Shown here: in pieces, positions 48,601 to 57,691 of the stretch
Layout of the letters: each line of letters starts with the position of its first letter
Numbering within the stretch: the stretch's first letter is position 1
NCBI GenBank assembly: GCA_035771175.1
Contig: CM069605.1
Span: forward strand, 18,903,788 to 18,967,787
DNA from: Paratinospora sagittata
Taxonomy: Eukaryota; Streptophyta; Magnoliopsida; Ranunculales; Menispermaceae
Length of the DNA stretch: 64,000 nt
Direction: 5' to 3'
The notes under the pieces: model-generated
Told to the model about the DNA's origin: nothing
Database searches by the model: none
The model's input: only the letters and a program-made list of their open reading frames with translations
Translations under genes and position numbers: made by a program

Positions 48601-51600
48601 CTCTTTTGTCATGAGCTTCTAGTCACTACAGGATATTGGCTACTAGATTCAAGACCGGCTGTCTCAATTTAATTCCTTGCTTTGTAGATCTCTCATGATC
48701 TTTGGAACCACAACCTCTAGTCTCAACTACCTAATCGTTCATCTTCCTTAACCAACGGTGGGTTGGTTCAATGGTTAGGTGCAAGTGCACCTACTCTAAA
48801 GGTCTCAAGTTCGAAACACCTCTCACCACTTGTTGGCCAATGGCGTCCTTGAGTGTTTGTGGTTGTGCTCCATAAGGATTAGCGGGGGGGGTTGGCATAA
48901 GTCGCCAATACCTGTTGACCTCAACAAAAAATCCTTCATCTTCTTTTTCTTTTGCTTCCAAGCTTTTCCAATAGGGATGCCTTTATAGAGCTAACTGCTT
49001 CCATTTGTCCATTAGCAGTTGCACTAATATCTAGTGATGGAGAGGGACCCGAATGGCATGACTGGGGGATCTTATTTTCCCAATCTTTTTTTTTTTTTTT
49101 TTGAGCAGAAACAAATTTTGTATTATATTATATTGATACAACAAAATACATGATTAGGTAAGCACCAGAGGTTATTACTGTTAACACCATAAAAAATAAG
49201 ACCAATAGCCTAACAACAAATTACATCCTTGACTCTCATCCCACAAATATCCGAGCACTAGAGTCATAAAACCCGACCATGGACCAAGCAATTACTCCAA
49301 TTTAGAAACCAGTTTGAGATTGAGAAATCGTTCTCCAATGAAGAAGCAAAGACCCACGTACTTGCCATAAGACTAATCTCTTCCCATAATTGATCCCCGT
49401 CCGTGGCCATATTCATGAAGACTCTATTATTATGTTCCAACCATAATGACCAAAGAGTAGCATAAAAGGCAATCAAAACAACCTCTTTCTCAAGCTTTGA
49501 TAATCTAGAAATATGGGACAAAGCAATGCCATCCACTAAATTCTGAGGTATGTCAAATCTATTACCTGAAAATATGAACCACTCATGCCACATCCTTCTC
49601 TCAAGAGGACAAAGGAAGAAAACTTGCTGACAGAACGTACAACAATGGGGCGAATAGCAAGTATATTGGTTGATCGTCTTTGCAGCATATCCATGGTATT
49701 AATCTTCTTGTGAGCCATGAGCCACCCAAAATAAAGTGTTGGATAACAGGCATAAGTTGACATATATATCCAATCAACTCATACGATCCATTCCATTGAT
49801 AATTTCATTTGATTCCATATCACGATTAAGTTATAATTTGTTCAATCATTACCTCATATAAACATTAAACACGAAATATTCGACAACATCAATAATAAGA
49901 TCATAGGAATAATAAATACAAAATATAGTTCAACATTAATAAAGGGATTATAAGAGCATTAAATATAAACTGATGTGAATATTAAACTTCCATAAACACA
50001 GTACTTAATCAAATTTTATGTTCTATTGATTAGATCAATTCAGTTACATTAACAAGCAGATTAGGCCTGGATCTCACAATTTAACTACAGTTTGTGTGAC
50101 TATTAAGAGAGGAAATATTTTTTTATTCTTGATGATGTCTTAATGGAGGGACACCATATATATAGACATACAGGGCTATGCACACATATAGCTATAATTA
50201 CAATTTTAGTAACTGCTAAATAAAACGACTACTAAAATTATCATATTTCCTTAAAGGAAATAAATCCTTAAAGGAAAGAAATCCCACAAAATTATCATCT
50301 TTCCTTAAAGTAAATAAATCCTTAAAGGAAATAAACCTTAAAGGAAATAAATCCTTAAAGAAAATAAATCCCACAGATTTTGTTCTTCTCCACAACAGAA
50401 TGTAATGCCAGAGTTTTCCACCAAAGGGTGTGTGGGGCTTCTTCCTTGTGGGATTTGATTCGTTTTCAGACCGCTTGGAGGGTTGTGTCTTGTAACAAGG
50501 GGATAGGTTTATCTTTAGGGATCTTAGCTCCAAGTGGGCTCTTCTTGTCTAATGGTTCCTCTCATGGGCCTCTTTGGGCCTAGTTAGGACTGCTTTCTCT
50601 CCCTATTGTTATAATATATTTAGTTTCCTATATAAAAAAAAATCTGTTGCAATGGTTATAAATTCAATGCTTTACTCAGGAATCAAACATGAACTTTAGT
50701 TCCTTCCTCGCCTAATTAACACATTGTTGGGTGTAAGTGGGTCTTCAACCTAAAGCATCGTGCTATTGACCACTATCACTACGAGCCCTAATTGGTAGCT
50801 TAAGGTTTTCACCAACAACATGACTTGGGTTAAGATGAAGCCTTTAGCGTAGTCTTTTGAATGAAAGAGGGAGTTGTGGAGATTTAGATCACAATTGTAG
50901 TATATATAGATACAATGGAGCAACTTATTTAGTCATTCTCAATTAGAAAAATTCTCAAAGTAGTTAATTAATCACGATTACAGACTTACAGTATCTTTCT
51001 ATTTTGGGAGATGCCACAATTATAGTCAATTTCTACTTTGGGAATTTTTCTAATTGAGAATGACTAAATAAGTTGCTCCATTGCATCTATATATACTACA
51101 AATTTACAATTGTGATCTCATTCATATCATAAAATAAGAATATCCCTCCCTCTTCTCCTTTGGACGTAGGCATAATGGTAAACCATGTAAATCTTTGTGT
51201 TTATTTATTTGTTTTTATTATTCTTCATGGTATTTACACGTGTGTTGTTTTGCTTTCCTTCAACAATGGGTGATTCTAGAGTAGTTGATTTATCCATCTT
51301 AATGACTCAATTGAGCCAATTTCTTCAACAAATCAATAAGTCCCTAAACCAACTACTATTCATGCAATTCTTAGTTTAGTTGCTTCATCTAAGTGTTCTC
51401 TTGATTGTCTTCAATGTTAGAAGTCAAAAGTGTTTTCCATCATGTTTCCTTGTGTAAGACAGTTTACAAGGCATAACCTCAAGAATTTATTGATCTCCAA
51501 CATCTAAATCATGTTTGCAAACTTCACAAAGCCATCTATGGCCTAAAACAATCCCCTTGTGCCTAGTTCCAAAGATTCAACTCTCTTATTCTTCATTATG

Positions 51601-54600
51601 GTTTAATTCAAGGTTGAACTAATCATTCAATATTTTTATATACCACAATGACGGTCAAATCATGGCCTTGCTTATGTGTGTGGATGATATTGTTCTCCCT
51701 AGAAGCTCTTTAATTAAATATTTGACCTCCACACTTGTGCACGAGTTTAAATTAATGATCCTAGTCCACCATTATTCTCTTGGTATTGCAGTTATATTTC
51801 TCTAATTGATAACATCTCTCTCAAACTAAGTAAGCTATGGATCTTTTCAACACATTTACATGCTTGAGTGCAAGCCTTAAGCTCTCTAGTTAGCGCAAAA
51901 TCCAAGCTTTATGCCTTTAATAGTCCACTACAAATATGAAGATAATTGGGTCTTTACATATTTGACAATGACAGCATTGCCTATGTTATTTGCCATCTAG
52001 CTGAATTCATGGATGCCTCTTGAGAACCTCATTTAGCAGCTTTGAAACAAGTTCTCCGTTACCTTAGAGGCCCCTTGGACTTTGGTTAGATTTGAATTTC
52101 AACCAAGGTTCACACTTCAAGGTTTTTTATCATTGATTGGACTAGTTGTCTTGATACAAGGAGGTTCACATCTAGCTATTGGAGTGTTCTTAGAGACATA
52201 CCTTGTTTCTTGGCATGTTAAAAAGCAACTCACAAGATCCCACTTGAGTGTTGTATCTTAATATCACTCACTTTCTCGCTTGTGTGTTAAGACTATATGT
52301 ATTTCTTTTCTAGTGAACTTCACAATCCTATTACAGCTCAAATCACATTATATTGTGATGATTGATGACCCTAGCAGCAACTGTACAGTGACCAACCCAT
52401 TGTTTCATGTTTGAACCAAACACATTGAATTGGATTACCATTTTGTTCAAGAAAGGTCTAGAACTTATCAAGTTCAATTTGTTCCTTCAGCTAATCAAAC
52501 CACTAACTTTTCACGAAGGATCTACACAAGCATTGGTTTCAAGTACTTATTTGTTTGTCCAAGACAGCACAATTGCAAGAGAATGTACGACAATTTCCCT
52601 AGATTAGCAAATGTTTTGTAGTGGTAGTTCTTTCTATGTAATTTCTTTCCATATTTATTGTAAATTGCTTGCCAAGTTAGCTAATACTCTATATATTCAT
52701 CACTTTTGAGAAGAATAATATTGAAGATTTACAACATATACCTTCCTTAAGCTTGGCTTGCTCTAATGCATCATTAATGCTTAGGTCTGACTTTGACTAC
52801 TTACCCGTTGTACTACTCAAGATAACCCATGCACTTTGTTATACTCTTGTAACCCTATCATAGCTGCCAGTTTCAAACCTAGGGCGACTTGAAACGACAT
52901 AAAGGAGGAGAAGAAGAAGGAGAATTGATAAGCACACGAAAGTCAAGAAGCCATGGAAAGCCGATGAGGTCCTTCTAATACTAGACCATACACAAGCCTA
53001 ATAACCCAATGGTTTATAGGTTGTAAACCTCAATTATTTACAATCATAAAGGAATTGAAAGTAATTCCTTTTTCTTTCTTTTTTTTCTTTTTTTTGTTGT
53101 TTTCCTTGTGGTTCTAAGGACATCTTGCTTTCCCATGTTTCCATGGAAAGCCGATGAGATCCTTCTAATACTGGACCATACACAAGCCTAATAACCCAAT
53201 GGTTTATAGGTTGTAAACCTTAATTATTTACACTCTTAGGGTTAGTAAAGGAATTGAAAGTAATTCCTTTTTCTTTCTTTTTCTTTTTTTGTTGTTTCCC
53301 TTGTGGATCTAAGGAAATATTGCCCTCCTTTGTCGTCTGTAGTCTCTATTTCTTTAATGGAAATAGTTCTCTTAAAAACAAAAAATTTTCTCTTTTTCAG
53401 GATCATTCTCGCCTTTTTCAAGATCATTCTCACTAGCCTCCAGTGTTGCTCTCGAAAGAGGGAGGAGCTGATTATGAAACTTTTACGAGTTCGCACTAGA
53501 TTTCAACATTGTGCTTGAACAATGATTTTGTTCCAATTGATTGTTGCGAGCCTCACCTTGCTTATGAGTTTATTAACATGCAGTTCATTCTTAACATTTT
53601 TTTTATTTAAGTCAAAATTATTCAATATTTAAGTCTTTATATTTATTTTCTTTTTTCTCTCAATTGACTCTTTAGTTTTCCACCAAATTTCCAAAATTGT
53701 GAGCTTGTTTTTAAGATATTTGTAGTTCTTAAAGACATTGTAAGATGATCAAAGTTGTTAATTTTCACAAATCTTCATCTAAAAGCAAGAATTCTACCCA
53801 ATTTCCAAAATTTTGAGGTTGTTTTTAAGATTTGCAATTCTTAAAGACATTATAAGATAATCAAGAGCAAAAAGCTCACCATAACATCAGAAAAGGTTGT
53901 AGGCCTTTTAGATGCACCAGTTTGGAAGAGTGACCTGTTAGCAATAGATGGTAATAATAGAGGTAGAGGTAGACCTAGAATAACATGGACAAATATAATT
54001 AAAAAAGATTTAACTTCTTTTAATTTGAATGCCAACTTAGCCCTAGACAGAGTGGAGTATAAGATTGGCTCAAAATGTATTTCTACATAAAATTTGTTTC
54101 TTTTTGTCCTCCTCAATAGTGGTTTCTTTTGTTTCTTCTCTCTCTTACTTTTAAAAATTTTCTTAATTTTTTTTTTAAATATTTCTACATAGAGAACTCC
54201 AAAAGTATTGCAGGTTGAAACCATTTGCACAAGAAATCCTTTAAGATCATACGTTTTACAATGAAGTTTTCCATAACTTCCTCAATAATAAACTCAAAAT
54301 TACAGTATGCTCAGAAGTCCAATAAATGGGAAACACTTACAGCTTCCAAATGGTTGACTGCAAAGTCGATGGCAACAGCAGCACCAAGACTTGGACCAAC
54401 TAATATCATGGGCTTTTTGATGTAGAATTTCCAAAGCTACAAAAATAGATAAGGCAAAATGAATGTTGGACCTTATCTCTTCAATAAAGATCAATTACCA
54501 TATAATAATATAATACTAGTAAAGGTTGTAGATTGAAAACATATTTTACATGATCTGTTCATAAATCAAAAAATAACATCATAGGGTGAATTGCCACCAT

Positions 54601-57600
54601 CCAGAAAATGTCAAAAATAATTCTATTAAACCAAAATAGAGTTGGTAATTCTATTAAACCAAAAGAAGAAAAAAATACCAGATAGAGGTGTTCACGCTTG
54701 GATTCCACGTTACAAGGTGGGTGCATTTCTAATGCAGGAAAAAAAAAAAAGCAACAATTTATCTGGAAATCAAGACGGAAATGGGGGAAAAATCTGATAT
54801 AAAACTAAGCTACAAATGGCAAACAAACCCAAATCAGAGAAGCCCCACCCAAGAACATCTACAGCCCATGTCCACAACCCAGCCTCCTCAAGCAATGGAT
54901 ATGTGTATCTCCATTCTAGACAAGAACTGAGGACAAAAAGAATGGTGTCAGCAATGAATTATATTTAAAAAAATGACAACTACAAATAAGATATAGTGCA
55001 CCTGTCAAAACCATGAAGGAGAACCACTGGATTTGTCTCATTTTGCACAACAGGCTTCACACAGCTACTCATAATAGAACTGTCACTAAGCTGCAAAGTT
55101 GATACATACAGTTATTTATTATTATTAATACAAAAACAAGAACCAAGAGACCAACCGATCAGGCAATAAATTCAATATCAAAGGAATGATTTCAGAACGA
55201 CAATTATAGTTTTCAGTTCCATTGGGAACATATGGTCTTTTACTCCCTCTAATTTACTCATGCTACTGAGCAATAGAACTTTTAGACATAGTCTACAAGT
55301 TGACATAGGCCTTCATTTGAAGATCCCAACATTTTTTTTCCATTAGGTGGATTCAAATTTCAAACTTGGGTCATATACCCCTTATGAATTAGCAGTCCAA
55401 CTATTTTTACACATCTATACGTGTTCTATCTTGCGGCATACTCTATTAGACATGTAACACTCTCCAAAGCAAGATTAGAAAACTTTTTTGTTTGTTCCCA
55501 AGCTTAATTTCAGGTCTCAGTTATACACCCTAAGAAAAAAGGTTGAATGACTTTCATAATTTAATTAAAATATTTGACATTGCAGTACAAGCTACACAAT
55601 AATTTATTACATTACTCATAATTGGATACAACACAAATCAATAACTAGCAAGCAGATTCTAACAAAGTGCCCAAACTGTTTAATTTTTCATTTTGTTAAA
55701 TCAAAAGCTTTGCTAGAGGAAACAAAGAGTAGGTAGCTGAGGTAACCACCAAACAAGAAGGGAAAATACAAATCTGAGAGCTAACAAAAACTAACACACT
55801 TTCCCAAAAATGCCCTCCAATTGCACCCACCGACAACCCCGTGCATTTTCAAAGGCCTTGGACCACAAGAACAGCTAGCTTCACCCTCAAAACTCTCTGA
55901 TTTTGTTCTTTCTGAAGACATCAACACTACCAAAGGAATAAGGCACCAAGTCCACTTCCCTCTCTAACAAAAACTTTTAGGTTTCCAGCAGCTTAACACA
56001 TCGGACAAGGATTAAGGGAGCTCCAGTACACGCAAGAAACAAAAGCAATCACCAACTAGACCTATAATAAAGAGAAAGGGAAATGGAGAAATCCCACATT
56101 GGGTTGGAAAAATGGAAAAGCTATGTAAGATAAAGCCCCTAGCCTTCTCATAATTGGGATCAAGTGTATATAATAAAGCAAGCACTCCTATCAACTACCA
56201 AAGTTTTCTTTTCCTACTTAACTATCGTTGCAATCTAACTCTACAATCAAATAGTAAGGTGAAGAGAATTACTATGGAAATCATCCATACCTCCACCAAG
56301 CCTGGTGACCATACTGGAAGGTTTTAGTTATATATATATATGCATGAATACAATTCGAAGAGCGGATCTTGGTGCAATAGATGAAGTTACTCCATCTTGA
56401 ACTAGAGGTTGCGGATTCAAATCTAGAAACAGCCTCTCCATGTGGAGGTAAGGCTGCGTACATTGTCTCTTCCCTAGACTTTACAATGGCATAAGCCTCG
56501 TGCACTCGTTATGCCCTTTGTATATGAATACAATTCATTATAGAGTTTAGACAAAATTCAAACATGTTGACCTAACAAATACTTCCCTTCACACTATGAC
56601 AGCAACCAAGTAAACCACAAATAGATACAAGTTATGGAAAAATTGACTTTATAAAGGTTTCATCCCTCACAATGGAGCACTTCAAAGGGATAAATGACCA
56701 AATAGAAAATTTTGATTTACTAAACCACTATCAACAAGACTTGGACACACACAATGACTAAACTAAACAATCCTATCTTCCATAATTTGTATTTAACAAT
56801 AGTAAGAAACTCTCACAAATAATTGATTTCCAAGAACAGAATCTAAAAGCAGAAAATATAGTTAGCAAAAAAATCAGGAACAGGCAGAATAATCAGCAAA
56901 ATAGCACAAATTCATCAGCACAGCTACTTATTGCTGGATTTCAACCACTGGGGCAATCCAAAGGGGTCTTTATGTTAGTTCATCCACCTAGTTTATTGTT
57001 CCAGATTAAATCAACAATTAAACTGAATGGGTCATGTTATCTGCTTATGAATTAGATAGGAAATGGTATTTTGGCTGTTTCAATCATTTTGAAGACTAAT
57101 ATCTCAAACAATATAGTAATTTGCTGATCAAGAGACCACTCTTTACCAAAACTGGATTCTTTAAGATTCTCCTAGCTTCAATTTCTTCCCATTTTTCATT
57201 GGTTTCAAAAAGATTTCAGAAAAAAAAAATACAAATAAAATACAATACTTGTAATGAGGTAAGGAGAGACAAAGTGCAGAATAATGAAGTAAATCACTCA
57301 AGAAAAACGTAGAGTAATAGGTTGATGACAACCACTTCAAACTTCACCAAAACGTGGCAATTGATCAAATATCTAAGGGAAATTGGGAATTTTTACAAAA
57401 AACAAATTATTTTAAGTGAGGCTAAAATTGAAGAAATAAACAGAGAAATCTTTAGGGAAAAAAAAAAGAGTGAATAAATTAAATAAGAGAAGAACACAAA
57501 TGAAAATGAAGTACCTGAACGGGAAGCCTCTGAATTCTCTTAGCAAGTTTTCGAGCAAATGGGTCTTTGATTCTCTCGACTTGCTTTGGAAGAAACGATG

Positions 57601-57691
57601 GAAAACCATTTTCCGATACCTTAAAACTCTCTGCTTGCTTACATTTTAGTGTTACAACGATTGGCGCTGGGGTCAAAGCGGCGGACAGCAT
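33509..57691 (-). CDS. Alpha/beta-hydrolase superfamily protein, 10 exons, 324 aa
   Basis: Exons in coding order (minus strand): 57,691-57,515; 55,090-55,002; 54,926-54,829; 54,728-54,679; 54,436-54,341; 41,622-41,533; 36,328-36,236; 36,016-35,921; 35,672-35,607; 33,628-33,509. Every intron is GT-AG and the 975-bp CDS is open throughout. The first ATG is preceded by an in-frame TAA. The fold is a soluble serine hydrolase: oxyanion loop HGFDSS (residues 85-90), nucleophile elbow GPSLGA (Ser154), acid in WGEEDQI (Asp276) and catalytic His304 in [12 protein letters not shown]. Residues 1-35 are rich in Ala, Thr, Val and Ser with few acids, so a plastid transit peptide is possible (inference). 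From memory it resembles the Arabidopsis AT3G10840-type hydrolases. The substrate is unknown. Confidence 0.95.
33629..35606 (-). other. Intron 9 of the hydrolase gene
   Basis: 1,978 bp of AT-rich sequence. Two stretches (33,840-33,960 and 34,790-34,900) resemble each other and 42,190-42,330 (GAAGTTTAGAGAATTTTTGC-like followed by GAAGATCTATATATTATGAT-like words). This suggests an old dispersed repeat of unknown class. No coding sequence is recognised. Confidence 0.7.
35607..35672 (-). CDS. Alpha/beta-hydrolase exon 9 (catalytic acid)
   Basis: 66 bp. Acceptor AAACAG, donor GTTATT. Encodes [23 protein letters not shown] second AG nine bases inside the exon offers an in-frame alternative acceptor that would drop one IKQ. 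The repeat of IKQ across the exon 8-9 border makes this site worth checking with cDNA. Confidence 0.9.
35921..36016 (-). CDS. Alpha/beta-hydrolase exon 8
   Basis: 96 bp. Acceptor AATTTAG, donor GTAAAA. Encodes [32 protein letters not shown], the end of the cap. Confidence 0.94.
36236..36328 (-). CDS. Alpha/beta-hydrolase exon 7
   Basis: 93 bp. Acceptor TCAGCAG, donor GTGAGC. Encodes [31 protein letters not shown], a helical cap segment. Confidence 0.94.
36988..37090. repeat. Two-copy 52-bp tandem repeat
   Basis: GTTTTACMTATCTTTTCTGC, then TATTGGTATACRAACATTGT and ACTATTTGTTG, occurs twice in direct succession with two base differences: a recent local duplication. Confidence 0.9.
37978..38157. 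repeat. Direct repeat, left copy (partner 40,155-40,335)
   Basis: CATCTGTTTGACACATGATT CTAGCACCCATCTC through TTCACCCCTTGAATTTAGGA is repeated at 40,155-40,335 with about 10% difference. The 2-kb interval holds the foldback element and the gypsy RNase H scrap. The right copy is joined directly to the gypsy fragment. Confidence 0.88.
38610..39705. mobile_element. ~1.1-kb foldback element built of nested hairpins
   Basis: The outer ends GACACCTCGGTGCTGAGTTG GCATT (38,617-38,641) and ATGCCAACTCGGCACCTAGG AATGTC (near 39,678-39,703) are inverted repeats. Each arm then carries, in mirrored order, several hairpins of the type GTGGATGGCGCC, loop, GGCGCCATCCAC, separated by poly(A)/poly(T) and CAGAAAATCTAGAAA words. 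The centre has two more hairpins containing AAATCGCAC and GTGCGATTT (38,946-38,980, 39,149-39,181 and 39,310-39,346). It includes a run of 25 C (38,887-38,911). There is no coding capacity. Partial kin lie at 57,950-58,170. Confidence 0.8.
39940..40152 (-). pseudogene. Ty3/gypsy RNase H scrap
   Basis: The frame reads [40 protein letters not shown] and [20 protein letters not shown]. This is the SDHE and GKWVSFLQ part of gypsy RNase H, from a lineage distinct from the Tekay-like elements here (which read [18 protein letters not shown]). About 70 codons remain with no other domain. Confidence 0.85.
40428..40592. mobile_element. 165-bp MITE with ~65-bp inverted arms
   Basis: AAATGCTAATCTAACTTTAR, then TAGTTGCWATTTTAAGTGCA and AMTACACATGCACAACCAT, is repeated inverted with a few mismatches around a ~38-bp loop. 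No target duplication is certain. It lies in intron 6, so a transcribed copy would form a long hairpin. Confidence 0.8.
41533..41622 (-). CDS. Alpha/beta-hydrolase exon 6
   Basis: 90 bp. Acceptor TTTGTAG, donor GTGAGC. Encodes [30 protein letters not shown], the strand after the nucleophile helix and the start of the cap. It is isolated between two large introns. Confidence 0.94.
41700..41870 (+). mobile_element. SINE with tRNA-like promoter
   Basis: AAGGCATGTCGAGGGGTGTA resembles a decayed A box. GAGTTCGAGCC at about 41,759-41,769 is a good B box. It ends TTGTTTCTTCTCAAAAAAAA AAA at 41,870. Target duplication not seen. Confidence 0.7.
42535..44166 (+). mobile_element. 5'-truncated L1-type LINE in intron 5
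   Basis: The frames read [40 protein letters not shown] (end of RT), then [18 protein letters not shown] and [27 protein letters not shown] (zf-RVT domain). The tail TTTTAAAAAGG lies near 44,166. Stops and frameshifts are present. A 201-bp LTR-like element inserted at 43,867. Confidence 0.85.
43867..44067 (-). mobile_element. 201-bp solo LTR-like element
   Basis: Flanked by the exact duplication GGTAT (43,862-43,866 and 44,068-44,072). On the minus strand it starts TGTGACGCCCCGAAAATTAT and ends CAGGGTGTGACA, ends typical of plant gypsy LTRs. At 201 bp it is either a TRIM-type LTR or an internally deleted larger LTR. Confidence 0.85.
45010..45309 (+). mobile_element. 300-bp solo LTR nested in the intron-5 copia
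   Basis: Starts TGTTGGAAAGTATTGACC and ends TGTAGCAA, flanked by CAATT (45,005-45,009 and 45,310-45,314). Two tandem copies of AATCCRGTAGATTTSGTTTA lie at its start. The 3' end lacks the usual CA unless the border is shifted, so the right border is approximate. Confidence 0.65.
45416..45719 (-). mobile_element. Very short 5'-truncated LINE tail
   Basis: Flanked by the 15-bp exact duplication TTTATTGCAAATATT (45,401-45,415 and 45,720-45,734). The poly(T) on the plus strand at its left shows minus orientation. It encodes [23 protein letters not shown], the LINE C-terminal WxERNxRxF word. Confidence 0.92.
46050..47250 (+). pseudogene. Copia gag, protease and gag-pre-integrase remnants
   Basis: Frames read [11 protein letters not shown], then [20 protein letters not shown] (gag), then a Cys/His-poor knuckle region, [49 protein letters not shown] and SFDPNGLTI (protease to gag-pre-integrase) and [12 protein letters not shown]. 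Stops occur every few dozen codons. Confidence 0.75.
47372..47388. repeat. Run of 17 C
   Basis: A homopolymer of C preceded by A-rich sequence. Together with the 25-C run at 38,887 it is unusual in such AT-rich DNA. Run lengths may be affected by sequencing error. Confidence 0.8.
47600..48082 (+). mobile_element. hAT-like transposon 3' end
   Basis: The right border at 48,082 reads, on the minus strand, CAGTGTTTTCAAGGCACCAA, followed by AGGCGAGGCGCGACCTAGGC. This type of terminus is known from plant hAT elements. Upstream, a short frame ends in an acidic tail ([30 protein letters not shown]) with a stop at 47,757, compatible with a transposase C-terminus. The left end and the 8-bp duplication were not found. 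Confidence 0.45.
48101..48550 (+). pseudogene. Unidentified open frame (149 codons) with an inverted partial copy
   Basis: The middle part ([53 protein letters not shown]) recurs inverted at about 48,940-49,080 as [18 protein letters not shown] and [20 protein letters not shown] do not recognise the family. Conservation of the peptide between copies suggests a captured host coding fragment. It has no clear start context. Confidence 0.4.
48750..48934 (+). mobile_element. SINE with A and B boxes
   Basis: Flanked by TTCATCTTCCTT (48,738-48,749) and TTCATCTTCTTT (48,935-48,946). A box GGTTCAATGGTTAGGTGC and B box CAAGTTCGAAACACC are both well kept, and the tail is CCTCAACAAAAAA. It lies between the two inverted copies of the unidentified frame. 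Confidence 0.85.
49087..49765 (-). mobile_element. 5'-truncated L1-type LINE, minus strand
   Basis: The poly(T) at 49,087-49,103 is the reverse of its poly(A). Minus-strand frames read [23 protein letters not shown] (zf-RVT), [40 protein letters not shown] and [19 protein letters not shown]. Same LINE family as 22,615-23,312. A short CCAATC on both sides may be the target duplication. Confidence 0.85.
50240..50375. repeat. CCTTAAAGGAAATAAAT palindromic repeat
   Basis: The near-palindrome TTTCCTTAAAGGAAA and the unit CCTTAAAGGAAATAAAT recur about six times with 16-30 bp spacing. Confidence 0.85.
50385..50641 (+). mobile_element. LINE 3' tail
   Basis: The frame [27 protein letters not shown] is the usual LINE ORF2 C-terminus (RNARxF...LWD). 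A ~160-bp 3' UTR and poly(A) at 50,632-50,641 follow. A different LINE subfamily from the 49-kb copy. Confidence 0.75.
50886..51119. mobile_element. ~234-bp MITE with ~80-bp inverted arms
   Basis: GATCACAATTGTA...GTATATATAGATRCAATG GAGCAACTTATTTAGTCATT and CTCAATTAGAAAAATTC occur on the left and inverted on the right with very few mismatches around a ~70-bp centre. No coding capacity. Confidence 0.85.
51200..52620 (+). pseudogene. Copia RT/RNase H remnants of the intron-5 element
   Basis: Recognisable words: [23 protein letters not shown], [31 protein letters not shown] and [11 protein letters not shown] (RNase H C-terminus), then [13 protein letters not shown]. Almost every line has a stop. 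Confidence 0.7.
52952..53325. repeat. Two-copy ~189-bp tandem duplication
   Basis: CATGGAAAGCCGATGAGRTC through TTTGTTGTTTYCCTTGTGG and TCTAAGGA is present at 52,952-53,140 and 53,141-53,325 with few differences, apart from a small insertion (TCTTAGGGTTAG) in the second copy. Confidence 0.9.
53880..54065 (+). mobile_element. RTE-type LINE C-terminal scrap
   Basis: The frame [50 protein letters not shown] matches the conserved C-terminus of plant RTE-clade LINEs (GRGRPxxTW...IxKDL...ALDRxxWK). It lies 280 bp from exon 5, antisense to the gene. Confidence 0.75.
54341..54436 (-). CDS. Alpha/beta-hydrolase exon 5 (nucleophile elbow)
   Basis: 96 bp. Acceptor TTTGTAG, donor GTAAGT. Encodes [32 protein letters not shown], with the catalytic Ser in GPSLG. 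The following intron is the 12.7-kb one. Confidence 0.95.
54679..54728 (-). CDS. Alpha/beta-hydrolase exon 4
   Basis: 50 bp. Acceptor CATTAG, donor GTATTT. Encodes [17 protein letters not shown]. It fits the phase on both sides exactly (2 bases in, 0 out). Confidence 0.9.
54829..54926 (-). CDS. Alpha/beta-hydrolase exon 3
   Basis: 98 bp. Acceptor CCTCAG, donor GTTTGT. Encodes [32 protein letters not shown], the strand-helix-strand segment with the D.LGWGFSD motif typical of this family. The intron before it is only 75 bp. Confidence 0.93.
55002..55090 (-). CDS. Alpha/beta-hydrolase exon 2
   Basis: 89 bp. Acceptor TTTGCAG, donor GTGCAC. Encodes [30 protein letters not shown], including the HG oxyanion-hole motif. 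Ends with two bases of a Ser codon. Confidence 0.93.
55091..57514 (-). other. Intron 1 of the hydrolase gene
   Basis: 2,424 bp, AT-rich, with one SINE (56,357-56,523). A stretch at 56,083-56,200 (AATCCCACATTGGGTTGGAA and GATAAAGCCCC) resembles decayed LTR sequence. No other feature is recognised. Confidence 0.85.
56357..56523 (+). mobile_element. Au-SINE-like element
   Basis: Exact 13-bp duplication ATGAATACAATTC (56,344-56,356 and 56,524-56,536). A box GATCTTGGTGCAATAGATGA, B box GCGGATTCAAATC, then GAAACAGCCTCTCC, TAAGGCTGCGTACATTG and AAGCCTCGTGCACTCG. The order and words are those of Au-type SINEs. Antisense to the gene. Confidence 0.92.
57515..57691 (-). CDS. Alpha/beta-hydrolase exon 1
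   Basis: 59 codons from ATG ([10 protein letters not shown]...) to RIQRLPVQ; donor GTACTT, phase 0. It contains [20 protein letters not shown], a conserved segment ahead of the hydrolase core. An upstream GTG at 57,718 is in frame but no ATG lies between it and the upstream stop, so 57,691 is preferred. Confidence 0.92.

Larger units (their letters stand above)
44400..52735 (+). mobile_element. Degraded Ty1/copia element with nested insertions, in intron 5
   Basis: A 5' LTR end (CTCTATATATTCCTCACATG through TATTTACAACC, to about 44,572) is followed by a mutated tRNA-Met-type primer site (TTGATATCAAAGGGC). Then come gag (46,050-46,620), protease/gag-pre-integrase (46,640-47,250), RT (51,470-51,760), RNase H (51,960-52,560) and a 3' LTR end (CTCTATATATTCATCAC through GATTTACAACA, to about 52,735). 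All coding parts are heavily mutated. Outer LTR starts could not be fixed. Confidence 0.75.
41623..54340 (-). other. Intron 5 of the hydrolase gene (12.7 kb)
   Basis: A giant intron filled with mostly plus-strand (antisense) elements: a SINE, a LINE with a small LTR inside, a degraded copia element with its own nested insertions, two further LINE tails, a MITE, a tandem duplication and an RTE LINE scrap. Despite this the flanking splice sites are canonical (GTAAGT donor, TTTGTAG acceptor). Confidence 0.9.

Noticed and set aside
53242..53518. Open frames around 53.25-53.5 kb on both strands
   Set aside because: Low-complexity, poly(T/A)-rich sequence next to a tandem duplication, with no protein signature.
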